64,000 nt of DNA from Panicum virgatum (Eukaryota; Streptophyta; Magnoliopsida; Poales; Poaceae). The stretch lies in NCBI RefSeq assembly GCF_016808335.1, contig NC_053144.1, forward strand, positions 16,848,403 to 16,912,402. Direction: 5' to 3'. This document shows positions 50,801 through 61,420 of the stretch, one piece after another (position 1 is the stretch's first letter; each line of letters begins with the position of its first letter). Under the pieces are notes generated by a model. The model ran no database searches and was not told where the DNA came from. It was given only the letters and a program-made list of their open reading frames with translations. Made by a program: the position numbers and the translations under genes.

Positions 50801-53800
50801 CTTAATTCTGCATATGGGTTGTATGGATTGAATGTGGCTTATTTTTTTCATGCGGTTAGAACTTATGGAGTGTCAATTATTATATCTAAACTTGTTGAGT
50901 GTATATTGTGTATATTTTAATGTGGTATGTCATTTGCTCCGGAAAATGGTTTAGTTCGCTAACTGATACATGATATCAGGGGATTGATCGTGAAAGGGTG
51001 GAACGCATGGAAGCTCGGCTAAAGGAGGACATTTTAAGGGAGGCGGAACGGTATGGTGGAGCAATAATGGTTATCCATGAAACTGACAATGGTGAGATCT
51101 TCGACACATGGGAAAATGTGGATAATGAAGCTATTCTGACTCCATTGGAGGTATTCAAACACTTGGAGTCTGAAGGCCTTCAGATAAAATATGCACGAGT
51201 GCCCATTACTGATGGTAAAGCTCCAAAAAGTTCAGACTTTGACACGATAGCCTTCAATGTTGCTTCTGCTAGCAAGGACACTGCTTTTGTATTTAATTGC
51301 CAGGTACAGCTGCTCAATTCTTTACTGTTATAGCATACTACATTAAGCAAAGGATTGACTCTTGACTTATTGAGTTTTAAAAAACCTAAATGTTGACTTT
51401 TGTGGTGTTTATATAGATGGGCAGGGGCAGAACAACTACTGGAACTGTGATTGCTTGCCTGCTGAAACTCCGAATTGATCATGGCAGGCCTATTAGAATT
51501 CCAGCATGTCAAAATAACCATGAAGATGCCAATGATGCTGTTTACTCAACTGGTGAAGATACTGCAGACTACAATGGGCACTTGAGTTCAGAATCTTGGA
51601 AAAGTCGCACTTTGACCAAGCTAACTGCTGGATTTGGAATTAAAGACATCCTCCTCCTGCGAAAAATTACAAGATTATTTGATAATGGAATTGAGTGTAG
51701 GCAGACTTTGGATACTGTTATTGATAGATGTTCAGCTTTGCAGAATATTCGCCAAGCTGTTCTGAAGTATACAAAAGTAATTAATCAACAACATATGGAA
51801 CCTAGAGTTAGGAGGGTTGCATTAAATCGCGGTGCTGAATATTTGGAGAGATACCTCAAGTTAATTGCATTCTCGGCATACCTTGGTAGTGAAGCATTTG
51901 ATGGTTTCTGTGGGCAAGGAGAAGTGAAGATCTCATTTAAAGGATGGCTTCAACAGAGGCCAGAGATCCAAACCATGAAATGGAGCATAAGACTGCGACC
52001 TGGCCGTTTTTTCACTGTACCGGTAAATATATTTCTTGTTCCTCACAAAAACTTCATTTTGGGCACCTTTCCAAAAGTGACTACAAAGAAATATTTGCTA
52101 TTTGCAGCATGAGCAGAAACCAACATATCAACCTCCACAAGGTGATGTAACAATGGAAACTGTTGTCAAAGCTCGTAATGGTTCTGTTCTGGGAAAGGGA
52201 TCAATACTCAAAATGTACTTCTTTCCTGGACAGAAAAGGTCAAGCAACGTGAATTTCCAGGGTGCACCACATGTTTTTAAGGTATTGCTGTGTTACTAAA
52301 AAATTGACGCATTCAATGTTTTCAGCCTACCCCAACTTGCTTGGGAAAAAGGCTATGTTGTTGTTGTTGTTGTATTCAATCTTTGATAATTGGATGTGTA
52401 CAGTTTTTTAAGTAAATTGTAGAATAATAGAATTGGTGTATAATGCACGGATTGATTGCATTGAGTCCTCGGCCGGTATATATGAGAGTACATGACTTGG
52501 GGGGTAAGGCATCCCCCGGGATACATATGGCAGGATATGATATGAATATCTAAACTACTAAATATACTCTAATACTCCCCCGCAGTCACAGCGGCAGCAC
52601 CGCAAACGGTGAGACTGGAGAAGAAGCCGGAAGCAGGAGCCAACGGACTAACATCTCCCCGCAATCGTAACGTCGGTGTGGTGTGGATGCTGCGACTGGA
52701 GAGAAAACCGGCGAGTAACTCATGCGGATGGTAGCCCTTTGTGCCGATGTCGAGGTAGCCGAGCTGGAGGGCGAGGAGCCATGGTCGAAGATGCCATGCG
52801 TAGAGTAGCCGAGGTCGACGTAGAGCTATCGCGGTTGCAGAAGACGAGGTAGCCGCACATGAAGCCGCGAGCGCACGAGGAGGCGCCATGGTGGTGGTGT
52901 AATGGAGAAGACGCCGGAGACGAAGATGGCGATGCGTCGAGGCAGTCGTAGAGGGAGCGATGCCGAAGTCGATGCAGTCAGGCCATCGGGTGACACATGC
53001 CCGGGTTTGCCAGGCTCGGGAATGCATCGGCGACGACGGGCACGCACCAGATGAGGTCAGGCCATCGGTGTTGCCAATACCGGACGTGCAAGGGAGGATG
53101 CACAACCAGACGCCGTCGCCGGGGGGACCAACAGAGAAGGCCTCCATGGCCGTCGCAGGCGCAGAAGAACGGCGGGGTAGAAGATGCCGTCGTGTGCTGT
53201 TGCTTGAAGTAGAGGTGATGGCGATGCTGGCGACGGTTGTGCTGGACGAAGCGAGGAGAGCCCGGATTTTCCATCGCAAGGCCGGACGATCCAGGCGACG
53301 CGGCGGCGATGCTCGAAGGAGACGACGAAGAACTCGAACGGCTTGGCGCGCAGCGACGCGTAGTCGACAACGAGGTCGTGGACGTGTTCGGCGGCGGTGA
53401 AGAAGCAGCGGAGAAGACCACAAGTGGCGCCACTGCTGCCCGAAGAGGTGAAGCAGCGACAGCCCTCTGTACTCGGTGAAGGAGCGCGCACGACGACGAG
53501 GATCATTCCTGTCCTAGTCAATTTTGGCATTGAACTTCTGTTGTTTAAAATTTAGATTAGGTGATGTTTTGGCATGAGACTGCTGATGGACAAATATTTC
53601 TAATCACTTCATACCATATGTAATAATATTGCAAAGAAGGAATGACTTCTCACTCTTTTTAAGCTTTTATTATGGCAACTAACCTGTACTAATATGTCTG
53701 CTGGGTTCATAATTGAATTTCAAATTGAGAGCCTTGAATCTTTATGTTAGGTTACATACTGAAATAACATGTTGGTTGTTTCACTTAGATGCAGAGTGTT

Positions 53801-56667
53801 AGTCTCTGCATTAGATATTTTTCAGTTTGTTGTTCTGTTAACACATAGGCTATGTTGAATCCTAGTGCATAAATAGGTTTTTATCCAAGTAGTCATAGTA
53901 AAGGGGAGAAAAATCTATATCACATTCAATGTGCAATTAATAAAAGTTTCCTGTTCATTAAAATTGCACTACAGCTGTAGCCACTATGGTGTTTTCCATC
54001 ATGGGATCCTGGCTAACCTGGGCAATGTTTTTTTACCTCTTCTTTTTTGCGGGTATTTTTTTTTTACCTCTGTGCTTTCAAGTTCTTGAAATCATAAATT
54101 GATGGATTTTACAACCAAACCAGAAGATGTACTTACAACAATTGCCAATTTTAAACCTTACTTCAGAAATGAAGGGATAATTTGGAACAAATAGTTACAA
54201 ATTTTAGAATATCTATTTCAGGTGGATGGATACCCTGTTTATAGCATGGCAACACCAACTATTGATGGAGCAAGCGATGTTCTGTCATATCTAGGTTCTA
54301 AAGACACAACCGGAAGAAGCAGTGCCCAGAAGGTGATCGTCACTGATCTTAGGGAGGAAGTGGTTGTTTACATCAAGGGAACGCCATTTGTTTTGAGGGA
54401 ATTGGATCAACCTGTTGATACTCTGAAGCACGTTGGCATTAGTGGTCCAAATGTGAGAGACATCCTTGCAATAACTAAAGGAGTTCTTTTTTGTGGCAAT
54501 CCTTAAATTATCTTCTGTGCAGGTAGAGAGCATAGAGACAAGGCTAAAGGAGGATATACTTGCTGAAGTCAAACAACTAGGTGGCCGGTTACTTCTCCAT
54601 CAAGAAGAATTTAATGCAGACACGAATCAATGTAACGTGGTAAGTTATTGGGAACACATAGATCTGGAGGACGTGATGACACCAGCTGAAGTGTATGGCA
54701 CATTGAGAGACAAGGGCTACTGTATCGACTATAAAAGAATACCTCTCACCAGGGAAAGAGAAGCATTAGCTGCTGATGTAGATGCTATACAATCATTAAT
54801 AGATGAGTACGTACATTGATTTTCAAATTTCTATAACTTGTCGAGTTACGTTCCTCAGTTACAGGATAAAGGCTTACGGTTGCTTTTCTACAGATCTGCT
54901 AGGTACTATCTCTTTATTTCACACACTGGATATGGTGGTGTTGCTTATGCAATGGCCATTACCTGCCTGGGACTGGGTGCAGATGCAAAGTTTGTCATGG
55001 AGGAAACAGCAGAAACACACTTCGTATCAACATCTCTTACAAAGAATGTGCCCATCAAAACATCCACTGACATAGCACTTAGGCAGGGTGACTACCGTGA
55101 CATATTAAACCTTACTAGAGTGTTGGTACATGGGCCAAAGAGCAAAGAAGAGGTTGACACGGTTATTGACAGGTATGTGGTGTAACTTGTGTCTGCTTCT
55201 GAAGCTGTGGATTTTATATTGACGAATTAAATGCAGTTGTGGACTAACTGAAAGCTAGATGAGTTGCCTCGCTAATGTGATCCATCTTATCGTTGCTTGT
55301 CATCTTTTCTGATAATCAATTTCTTCCGTGAAGGTGTTCTGGTGCTGGTCATTTGCGGGAGGATATTCTGCAATATAGGAAAGCACTGCAAGATTGTTCA
55401 CATGACGACGACGACGATGATGATGATGAGGAACACTCTTATCTCACTGATATGGGTACGAAAGCTTTGAGGTATGTTTAACTAAAGGGTTTCTTGTTTT
55501 AATGCATAATCTCCTCTATTTGTCAGCAATTACCGTACATTCTACTTGTTCATCTTTGATAGATAGTTCTCAAGATAAATTTCCCTTGTTAGTATCTTGT
55601 GAGCAAACCATATTCACCTTATGTTGTAATAAATAATTCTTCTTAGACAATTTTAACTCCTTAACATACATGTTCCCATTATATTTTAGTCAGTCCCCCA
55701 AGGAATCATAGATTAGAGGTTCAAATCACTTGATGGTTCAAGACAATTAGATGAAATAGGGCCTAGTTTTGATCTGTGCCTCTCAAAAATAATTGATTTT
55801 GAGGTGCCACTGAAAACACGCAATTGACTGTATGCAGCTAGAAATATTGATTCTTTTCCTTGTAAGGAGTTTCCCAGTGGTTTAGACTTCAAATCCTTCC
55901 GTCCCTGTTAGCCACATGACAATGCTATAATACAGTTGGACAAGCCACCAGTTGGTGCTTTAGTTAAAATTCCTCTTAAGTAACTACCTCCTATGTGCTA
56001 TGTTTAGCCTTTCCTGACATTACATTGTATTATCGTCCACGGCCATGAGAATTTATTAACATCAGAAAGAACTTTTGATGCTTCTGTAATGTATTCAAAA
56101 CAGCCAAGGGACACTATTCATAAGGTCTTGTATGCGTGTCACAAAGTGCTTACTCTGTCATGGTCTGCCTGATAAACTATGTTGCTGAAAACATGACCAT
56201 TATATGAAATAAAACATGGAGGCAACAGATGTTGGTGGTCATTTAGCCCAGATTGATGTTTGGATATATAGCAGGGGATCACATTTTAGATGTAGTCGTA
56301 TGCTTCTAGGGGGAGCTTACGTACTGATATTGCAAGTTAGAAAAAATAAATGCTATTTAAAAGACATCCAGAAATCAGGTACTTCAAGATGTTGATCAGG
56401 TGATACATTTGGTTAAGCAGTGCTGCATTTTTTCAATTATTGTTTAGCTGCCTGATCCTAAATGCTCAAATACTTGCTTTGCTATGTCAATTTGTTTTTC
56501 ACCTGGTATTGATTCATATTGTACTATGTTGCAGGCGTTACTTCTTTCTGATCACCTTCAGGTCCTACCTCTACTGTGCAACACCGCGTGAAGCAACATT
56601 TACATCATGGATGAAAGCTAGGCCTGAGCTTGGCCACCTTTGCGATAATTTAAAGCTGGATAAATAG
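41829..56667 (+). CDS. Paladin-like protein with three phosphatase-like repeats
   Basis: Nineteen exons: 41829-42002, 42912-43043, 43373-43444, 43837-43907, 43997-44096, 44169-44267, 45855-45981, 46234-46367, 46447-46506, 46596-46831, 50187-50616, 50980-51303, 51417-52022, 52108-52281, 54222-54452, 54523-54806, 54894-55172, 55334-55471, 56535-56667. Total 3804 nt, a 1267-residue frame ending TAG. Three homologous units each open with a (R/G)GxVLGxxxxLKxxxFPG-type strand. Units 1 and 2 hold the loop NCQMGRGRTTTG (about residues 232 and 653), a C-x5-R phosphatase signature lacking the usual His. Unit 3 has SHTGYGGVAYA instead and no Cys. An acidic DDDDDDDDEE run is near the C-terminus. Animal paladin is a putative inactive tyrosine phosphatase that can act on phosphoinositides; the plant role is poorly known. 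Every exon junction keeps the frame. Confidence 0.93.
44360..45657 (+). mobile_element. 5'-truncated RTE-type LINE in paladin intron 6
   Basis: Encodes a reverse transcriptase from TMKLWERVIEHRLRR through FIDLEKAYDKVPRNVMWWAL and the catalytic FADDVVL box to a C-terminal RPKLTWDESVKRDLKDWNIS segment and stop at 45586. The 3' end is CCTACCCCAACTTGATTGGG then (TTG)n, the typical RTE tail. The apurinic endonuclease domain is missing. An in-frame TAG at about 44522-44524 interrupts the frame before KKDLHMVF. It lies sense within the intron and cannot transpose alone. Confidence 0.88.
44534..45586 (+). pseudogene. RTE reverse transcriptase fragment
   Basis: Open frame of 350 residues containing the palm motifs of non-LTR reverse transcriptase: HQGSALSPYLFALVMDE, then FADDVVLVDE, then the thumb/linker with WFCGHTRRDRVRNEVIRDRV. 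The N-terminal palm strands lie in the same frame upstream of a TAG. Not part of the spliced paladin message. Confidence 0.85.
47564..47730 (+). mobile_element. Au-type SINE
   Basis: A 167-bp insertion with tRNA-derived promoter boxes: A box GCCTGGTGCAGTTGG and B box GGTTCGAGCGG. The body includes CTTCCCCAGACCCCACTC and GGGAGCCTCTGGCACTGGGT, characteristic of the grass Au family, and ends in CCTTTTT. Flanked by a perfect 17-bp duplication ACACAATATGCTCTAGA (47547-47563, 47731-47747). In paladin intron 10. Confidence 0.93.
48643..50015 (+). mobile_element. Internally deleted mini-Copia retrotransposon
   Basis: Short LTRs 48643-48776 and 49890-50015 (TGTTGGAGTATATTGAGCCC...CTTACA) with a perfect 5-bp duplication TTATT (48638-48642, 50016-50020). 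TGGTATCAGC directly after the 5' LTR is the initiator-tRNA-Met primer site. GACTGCGGGGGG before the 3' LTR is the polypurine tract; that region is duplicated in tandem (about 49786-49889). The interior joins an ATGGCCGCCGCC-type gag start to the end of reverse transcriptase and RNase H, skipping protease and integrase. In paladin intron 10, sense orientation. Confidence 0.92.
48899..49741 (+). pseudogene. Copia RT end plus RNase H fragment
   Basis: Open 280-residue frame: MKDLGQLHHFLGVTV (end of Copia RT), then the RNase H domain with VVYTDADWAGCPDTRRSTSG, SRSSAEAEYRAVANG and IFTKGLP near the C-terminus. The catalytic pattern DADW...SSAEAEYRA is preserved. It continues in a frame open from the upstream gag-like start, so an internal deletion created a fusion. 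No protease, integrase or full RT. Confidence 0.88.
52322..52373 (+). mobile_element. 52-bp RTE tail insertion
   Basis: TCAGCCTACCCCAACTTGCT followed by GGGAAAAAGGCTATG(TTG)n is the 3' terminus of the RTE family also seen at 45.6 kb. Flanked by ATTCAATGTTT (52311-52321) and ATTCAATCTTT (52374-52384), a target duplication with one mismatch. An extremely short 5'-truncated insertion. Confidence 0.8.
52440..53520 (-). mobile_element. Copia-like non-autonomous remnant in paladin intron 14
   Basis: On the minus strand a purine-rich GACTGCGGGGGAGTATTAG (52575-52557) is followed by AGTATATTTAGTAGTTTAG and ends CTCAATGCAATCAATCCGTGCA (about 52442), in the style of a grass Copia 3' LTR. The preceding ~950 bp is GC-rich with codon-like bias and overlapping long frames on both strands but no recognised domain. 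No 5' LTR found. Possibly a non-autonomous derivative or captured sequence. Confidence 0.45.
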
Positions 56668-56849
56668 ATAATCTTCAGGGTCGTGGTTGTGTAGTTAATT
56701 CTGGCTCTTCCTTAGGCAAACTCACCTCGAGATGGAAAGGGAAGGAGATAGAATGGCTAGAGAGGAAGGTGTGGTTATGGGATTTCGGGAAGAAAGAAAG
56801 TGCAGCTTAGGCTGAGCATTGTACTGTAACTTGTTGGTGTTAATTTAAT

Positions 56850-57245
56850 TGACACCAGCAAGCATGTATATATTGTCAAGCTTATGTAGGTTAACATGTT
56901 AGGACTTTTCGGTTTAGTTTTTTTCTTTTTACTGTTTTATTTAGTTCATCCTCATGTATGTATCTGATATGCGTTTCGACAGCTTTGATTTATGAGTTAT
57001 ATCCGGGCGTCGACATGGACCCTGCCCTTTTTAAAAAATTTATTGAGTTGATTGGCCAATTTTGAAAATCCAAAGAAAATGGGATTGAAAAGAATTAGAG
57101 ATTAAATCCTTACGAGTTAAAATCCCCTCAATTTTCTCCAATCCAATCATGTCGCAAAGAGAATTAATTGAAGGTCTAGGAAAAAAAATTATATACAATG
57201 CCTAGTGCAATTTTGCTGTTCATCTCTTCATATATAAATTTCGGA
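56850..57245 (+). repeat. Direct repeat copy 1 (paladin 3' flank)
   Basis: Starts GACACCAGCAAGCATGTATA just after the paladin stop region and ends CTTCATATATAAATTTC. Highly similar to 62647-63092. It lacks about 40 bp present in copy 2 (after CCAAAGAAAATG). Confidence 0.85.
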
Positions 57246-57254
57246 TAAGGATGG

Positions 57255-57610
57255 AGGTTTGTCATAAATGTCTGAATATCTAGGTATCTTAACCGACCGG
57301 TTTCTTTGTAAACAACTCGAGTAGATCTTTTCCCTTACTTGTAATCTATGGCTCCTAGGCTATAAAGGGGACGTGGGAGATATATAGAAAAGACGTGACA
57401 TCATCTTCAACCTTCCACCCCGCAAACTCTAATGCAGCAACCAACAGGACGTAGGGTATTACGCTACTCTAGTGGTCCAAACCTGTCTAATCTCTTGCGT
57501 CATCACGTAACCATCGACCCCATGGCTCTAGAATCCTTCATCTAAAATTTACCGCCGGGCATATCCCTGGTGGACTTACCGGAAACGCAATCCGACATGT
57601 GCCTCTTTCG
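57255..57610 (+). mobile_element. Gypsy-type LTR fragment
   Basis: Contains CTATAAAGGGGACGTGGGAG (TATA region) and GGACGTAGGGTATTACGCTA, a phrase also found in the solo LTR at 2814-2832 (ACGTAGGGTATTACGCT), followed by GTGGTCCAAACCTGTCTAA and CATATCCCTGGTGG. Typical of the R/U5 part of grass Gypsy LTRs. Both ends are truncated or unclear. Confidence 0.6.
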
Positions 57611-57825
57611 CATTTTTCAAGCTCCAGTGGAAGACCAACAATCGAATGAAGAAGATGACCAGAGAGCTATTCGATATAATTTTATTTTGAATATGTTGTT
57701 TTGTGTCAAGTTGTTCTTCTCTAGTACCACCAATTATTTTCCATGATATGAATCACATATCTTTTTCCAAAAAAAAAGAATTTTGAGAAGCGATGCTCTT
57801 TTCATTTTGAGCACCGGCACCTTTT

Positions 57826-57957
57826 ACTCTGTTCGGCTGGCTGTAGCTGGTGGCTAGTGCTGATTTACTATGAGAGAAAAGTACTGCTGGCTGACTAGTG
57901 GCTGGTGTTAATTTGGTGTGAAAAAAAAATACTGCTGCTGGTTGCCAACAGAACAGA
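57826..57957. mobile_element. hAT-like MITE
   Basis: Ends CTGTTCGGCTGGCTGTAGCT and GGTTGCCAACAGAACAG are complementary in part. The interior repeats GTGCTGATTTACTATGAGAG / GTGTTAATTTGGTGTGAAA and CTGCTGGCTG, a well-known grass MITE pattern. Confidence 0.6.
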
Positions 57958-58848
57958 ATGATTGTGGAAGACGTTATCCTCAGAGCCCGCTGCTCACTAC
58001 AAGCTTAGACCACCATTCACACGCAAACAAATGCTCCTCTCATTCTCTCCGCACCCTTCCTCGAGAAATTGGCGATTTCACCATTATGAGAAACTGATTT
58101 TGCAGTTTTGCCATCTCTCAAAGCGGTTTCGCAAATTTGTCATTCTGGTGCAACTTGCTCAAATGCATTCTATGGATTTTAGAGCTGATTTAATTCACGA
58201 GAAAAGAAAAAGAAACACATACTTCCTATTCTCTCTCTCTCTCACGTACTTCATCAAAACGGATCTCAGAAACGTATCCTTCTCTCCCGCAGAAACGGAT
58301 CCACCTCCCTCAGTCCCTCTTCCCCAGGCCAGCCGCGGCGCCCTCCTCCTCCTGCAAGGCCGCGTTGTCATCTCCACCTCCTCCCCGTCGCCCGCGTGCG
58401 CCGCCGCCGGCTCGCTGCTCCGCCCCTTTGTGCTCCGCGCTCTGCTCCGGCGAGATCTCCTGCTCCCACCCTCCCGCGGTGCGCGGCGCGTCCAGCTCCC
58501 CCACCCCACCACCCCCTGCGGCCCGCGGCACGTCCAGCCTCGGCTACCTCGAGACCGGCTCCAAGACTCACTCCGGCCGCGGACACGAGCAGGGACGCCC
58601 CCTCCGCCGGCGAGATCTCCCCGTGCCCACCCTCGCCCAGGTCCCGCGCCACCGCGTCGGCTCCATCCTAGACCCTAGCTGGGCCCCGGCCGACGGCGAG
58701 GCCGGCTCTGCCGCGCGGAGGCGGCGCAGGAGGGATGCTGCTTCTGCGCGTATGCTATTTGCAAAAATAACCTATTATTTAATTTACACCCCTGGATCCA
58801 ATCGACTGTGGCCGATCACCATTCGCCCCCCGTGGCGATTCGCTCCTC
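57958..58848. other. 5' flank of the NYN gene, no gene supported
   Basis: The left half is mixed sequence with a CT repeat (58230-58245). From about 58300 to 58740 it is GC-rich with overlapping frames on both strands, including a 238-codon plus frame without any domain. It may be leader or promoter of the gene at 58849, or an unrelated GC island. Confidence 0.4.
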
Positions 58849-59835
58849 ATGTTCCCGCTGCTTTCGCACCTTCTTCGGCGCCGCGTCCTCGCCGCAGCCC
58901 CTGAACTCCTCGCCCCTCTCTTCTTCCGCTCCCACTCCACCGTCGCCGCACCGGCAGCCCGCAAACCAACTACCGTTGTGGCCGTCCTCTGGGACCTAGC
59001 CGCGTCGCGTCCCCCAACCACGCTGCCCCTCTACGACGCCGCCGTGCGCCTCCACCTCGCCGCCACCTCCTTGGGCCGCCTCCGCCTCTCCGCGGCCTTC
59101 GTCCACCCGACCCACCGCCTCCCGCCCCCCGCCGCCACGACCCACCTCTGCCGCGTTTGCGGGCGCCGCTTCCGCACCCGTGACGTTCTGCTGCGCCACT
59201 TCGACGCCATCCACGCCCGCGAGCACGCCAAGCGCCTCGCCCGCATCGACTCCTCCCGTGGCGACCGCCGTGTGCGCCTCGCAGCTGCGCTCTCCCTCAA
59301 GCTCTCCAAGTACGAGAAGGCCGCCCGCGAGCTCACCGCGGGCGCGGACACCGCCGCCACCCCTGCCGACGAGCTCGGGCGCGCCGGCATTCGTGTTGCG
59401 CTTACCAGCACGCCCGCCGCGTCCCTCCGGGAGCGCGCGCAGCAGGTGCTCGACGAAGGGTCCGTGGGGTGCCTGATGCTGGTCTCTGGCAAGGCCGACC
59501 TCGCCTCCCTGCTTCGGGTGGCGAGGGAGAGGGGCGTGCGATCGGTGGTGGTCGGCGGGGAGTCCAGGCTGGCGAGGTGGGCCGACGTGGGGTTCAACTG
59601 GGCGGATATCATCTCGGGGAAAGCCAGGAACGCTGCGCCGTCAGTGTCCGTCAAGTGGCGGGACATGGACGTGCTCAAGGGGCTGGAGTGGAGGTACGAG
59701 GAGGTAGACGACGAGGAAGAGATGGTGTTCGAGGACAGCGACGGTAATGGCGTCGAGGAGTTGGCACGCAGGGCGAAGGGGAAGCCGTGGTGGAAGCTGG
59801 ACTTCGACGACGAGAACTCCAACGTTAGTGGTTGA
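58849..59835 (+). CDS. NYN-domain (limkain-b1-type) protein with C2H2 zinc finger, probably organellar
   Basis: Single-exon 328-residue frame. Residues 1-40 are Arg/Leu/Ala-rich without acids (MFPLLSHLLRRRVLAAAPEL), a likely mitochondrial or plastid presequence. The NYN fold begins VVAVLWDLAASRPP. A classical C2H2 finger CRVCGRRFRTRDVLLRHFDAIH is inserted at about residues 101-124, then SSRGDRRVRLAAALSLKLSKYEKAA, as in plant relatives annotated as putative endonucleases. NYN proteins are PIN-like RNases. Here the first Asp is kept, but the positions usually reading DLDN and SDDSDF read DLAAS and SGKADL, so catalysis is doubtful. The C-terminus is acidic (EEVDDEEEMVFEDSDGNG). High GC and no intron. 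Start chosen as the first ATG giving the presequence. Confidence 0.85.
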   Translation: MFPLLSHLLRRRVLAAAPELLAPLFFRSHSTVAAPAARKPTTVVAVLWDLAASRPPTTLPLYDAAVRLHLAATSLGRLRLSAAFVHPTHRLPPPAATTHLCRVCGRRFRTRDVLLRHFDAIHAREHAKRLARIDSSRGDRRVRLAAALSLKLSKYEKAARELTAGADTAATPADELGRAGIRVALTSTPAASLRERAQQVLDEGSVGCLMLVSGKADLASLLRVARERGVRSVVVGGESRLARWADVGFNWADIISGKARNAAPSVSVKWRDMDVLKGLEWRYEEVDDEEEMVFEDSDGNGVEELARRAKGKPWWKLDFDDENSNVSG

Positions 59836-61046
59836 ACGACGATGATTTGGCCGGAGTGTGTTTGCCCGTTTGCCGCTTGGAATCCGTCAAAGGAAGTATG
59901 GATATCATGGGCTCATGGTCATGGCACAGCGCACAACAGAGTCATCGGTCATGAGATCATGGAAGTGTAGAAACAATTTGTGCGTAATTGTAGTGGTCAC
60001 CGCTATCAATTATAGAAGTGTAGAAACAATTTGTGCGTAATTGTAGTGTTCTCCGCTATCAATTATGCAATCTCTATCTCTGCATTCTGCAGACAACCAA
60101 ATTTGATTACATTCTAAAAGGTTCGGTACCATCCAGCGGATCAAACCAAATGTGCTGCCGCGGAGCAAGCGCTTAAAATGAAGAAACGGCCAGTACTCTC
60201 CATAGGTATCTTTCTTGGTCTTATCCGAGTTTTTACCTGCATTAACTTTAAGATGCTTCGCTAAGCATCTGATTTATGTCTTAGGGAGGAATAATGTCAT
60301 CACAGGAGTTGCGAAAATAATAAATACACACTTCAAGAAGCATCCTCTTGCTATTGTGAACATAAAGAACAGAGCGGATGGGATGGGACTCCAATCCAGC
60401 AGCTGACAGAACTGGAGGTTTGTAACTTGCAATAGAGAATAATTAGATCCTGAGTACCTGAATTCATCTGATATCCTTTGACGTACAATGGAACAGGAGG
60501 CGACAGGATCGGTTCTAGTGTCACAAGAAACGAACAAAGTGATTTTTGTACAGAGGTTGGGGAGCAGAACTGGCCCAGAAAAGCTCAAAGGAAAATAGTA
60601 CAGATGAAGAAAAGGAGGTGATATCACCTCAGCTCCTGGAGGCGATCAGGTTAGAGTGTGGATTGCTCCCTGGCGAGTCAGGATAGCTGGATGCCAGAGT
60701 AACCTCCCCACAGATCATGTTTTGAAAATGGATCGTGCAATCATTGCTCGTGGATAAATGGATCATACTCGTATAGAGGACATATATGCAACGAGAACTG
60801 AAGATGCATAAGAGGAAAGGTGTGGAACCCTGCTCACTGACGCAGTTGTGCTCATGCTGTTGAAGTGTCGATGCGCATTTGTTGGTCGCCGTCGCAATTG
60901 TTGGCGACTGCGCATCTTTCCTCTCTTTTTTCTCTTTTTTCTGGGTGGCCCTTGATGCAAATCATCCATTCGAGGATTTTCTGTGTTGTGCAGATAAGAA
61001 CACAGACATGGACATGTTTAGCTGTGCTGTCGTATCTTCTTCCAAG
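59836..61046. other. 3' flank and intergenic
   Basis: No gene recognised. Contains the 53-bp tandem duplication at 59962. Short frames here lack domains. Confidence 0.5.
59962..60067 (+). repeat. 53-bp tandem duplication
   Basis: Two adjoining units (59962-60014, 60015-60067) starting GAAGTGTAGAAACAATTTGT and ending CGCTATCAATTAT, differing at about four positions. In the 3' flank of the NYN gene. Confidence 0.85.
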
Positions 61047-61405
61047 TACTCCCTCCATTGTAGAATTTAAGTCATTATTGTAGAATTTAAGTCATTGGAT
61101 GGTTTAAAATTTGTACTTAAATATAAGGCATTCTAGGTTCTTTGAACAAAAAAAATCATGCTAATCTTCTTGATTTTAGTGCAAGTTTTGTAAAAAATCA
61201 ATTGCGGGTGGTCATATCTAGGACTCTTTTTTACCGGATGAAGCAGGGGGCTAGGGGAGTAAAAAAAGACATGCTAATCTTCTTGATTATGGTGCGAGTA
61301 GAATAAAAAAACATATTAATGAGGGGTACATGTGTTTTTTCTCTACATCTGTAATCTGTCTAAAAAATTCAGAATGTCCTATATTATTTGAGGACGGAGG
61401 GAGTA
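61047..61405. mobile_element. Stowaway-type MITE with internal duplications
   Basis: Termini TACTCCCTCCATTGTAGAAT and ATTTGAGGACGGAGGGAGTA match the Stowaway consensus with TA target. Inside, ATTGTAGAATTTAAGTCATT is repeated in tandem (61057-61096), and CATGCTAATCTTCTTGATT appears twice (61158, 61271), suggesting nested rearrangement. Confidence 0.75.
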
Positions 61406-61420
61406 GATCTTACTCCTAAG

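Noticed and set aside
52569..53423. 284-codon minus-strand frame
   Set aside because: Low-complexity Arg/Leu/Pro/Thr composition in a GC-rich block with competing frames; no domain.
57962..58678. 238-codon plus frame upstream of the NYN gene
   Set aside because: Its first half is AT-rich non-coding in character and its second half Pro/Arg-rich; no domain and competing minus frames.
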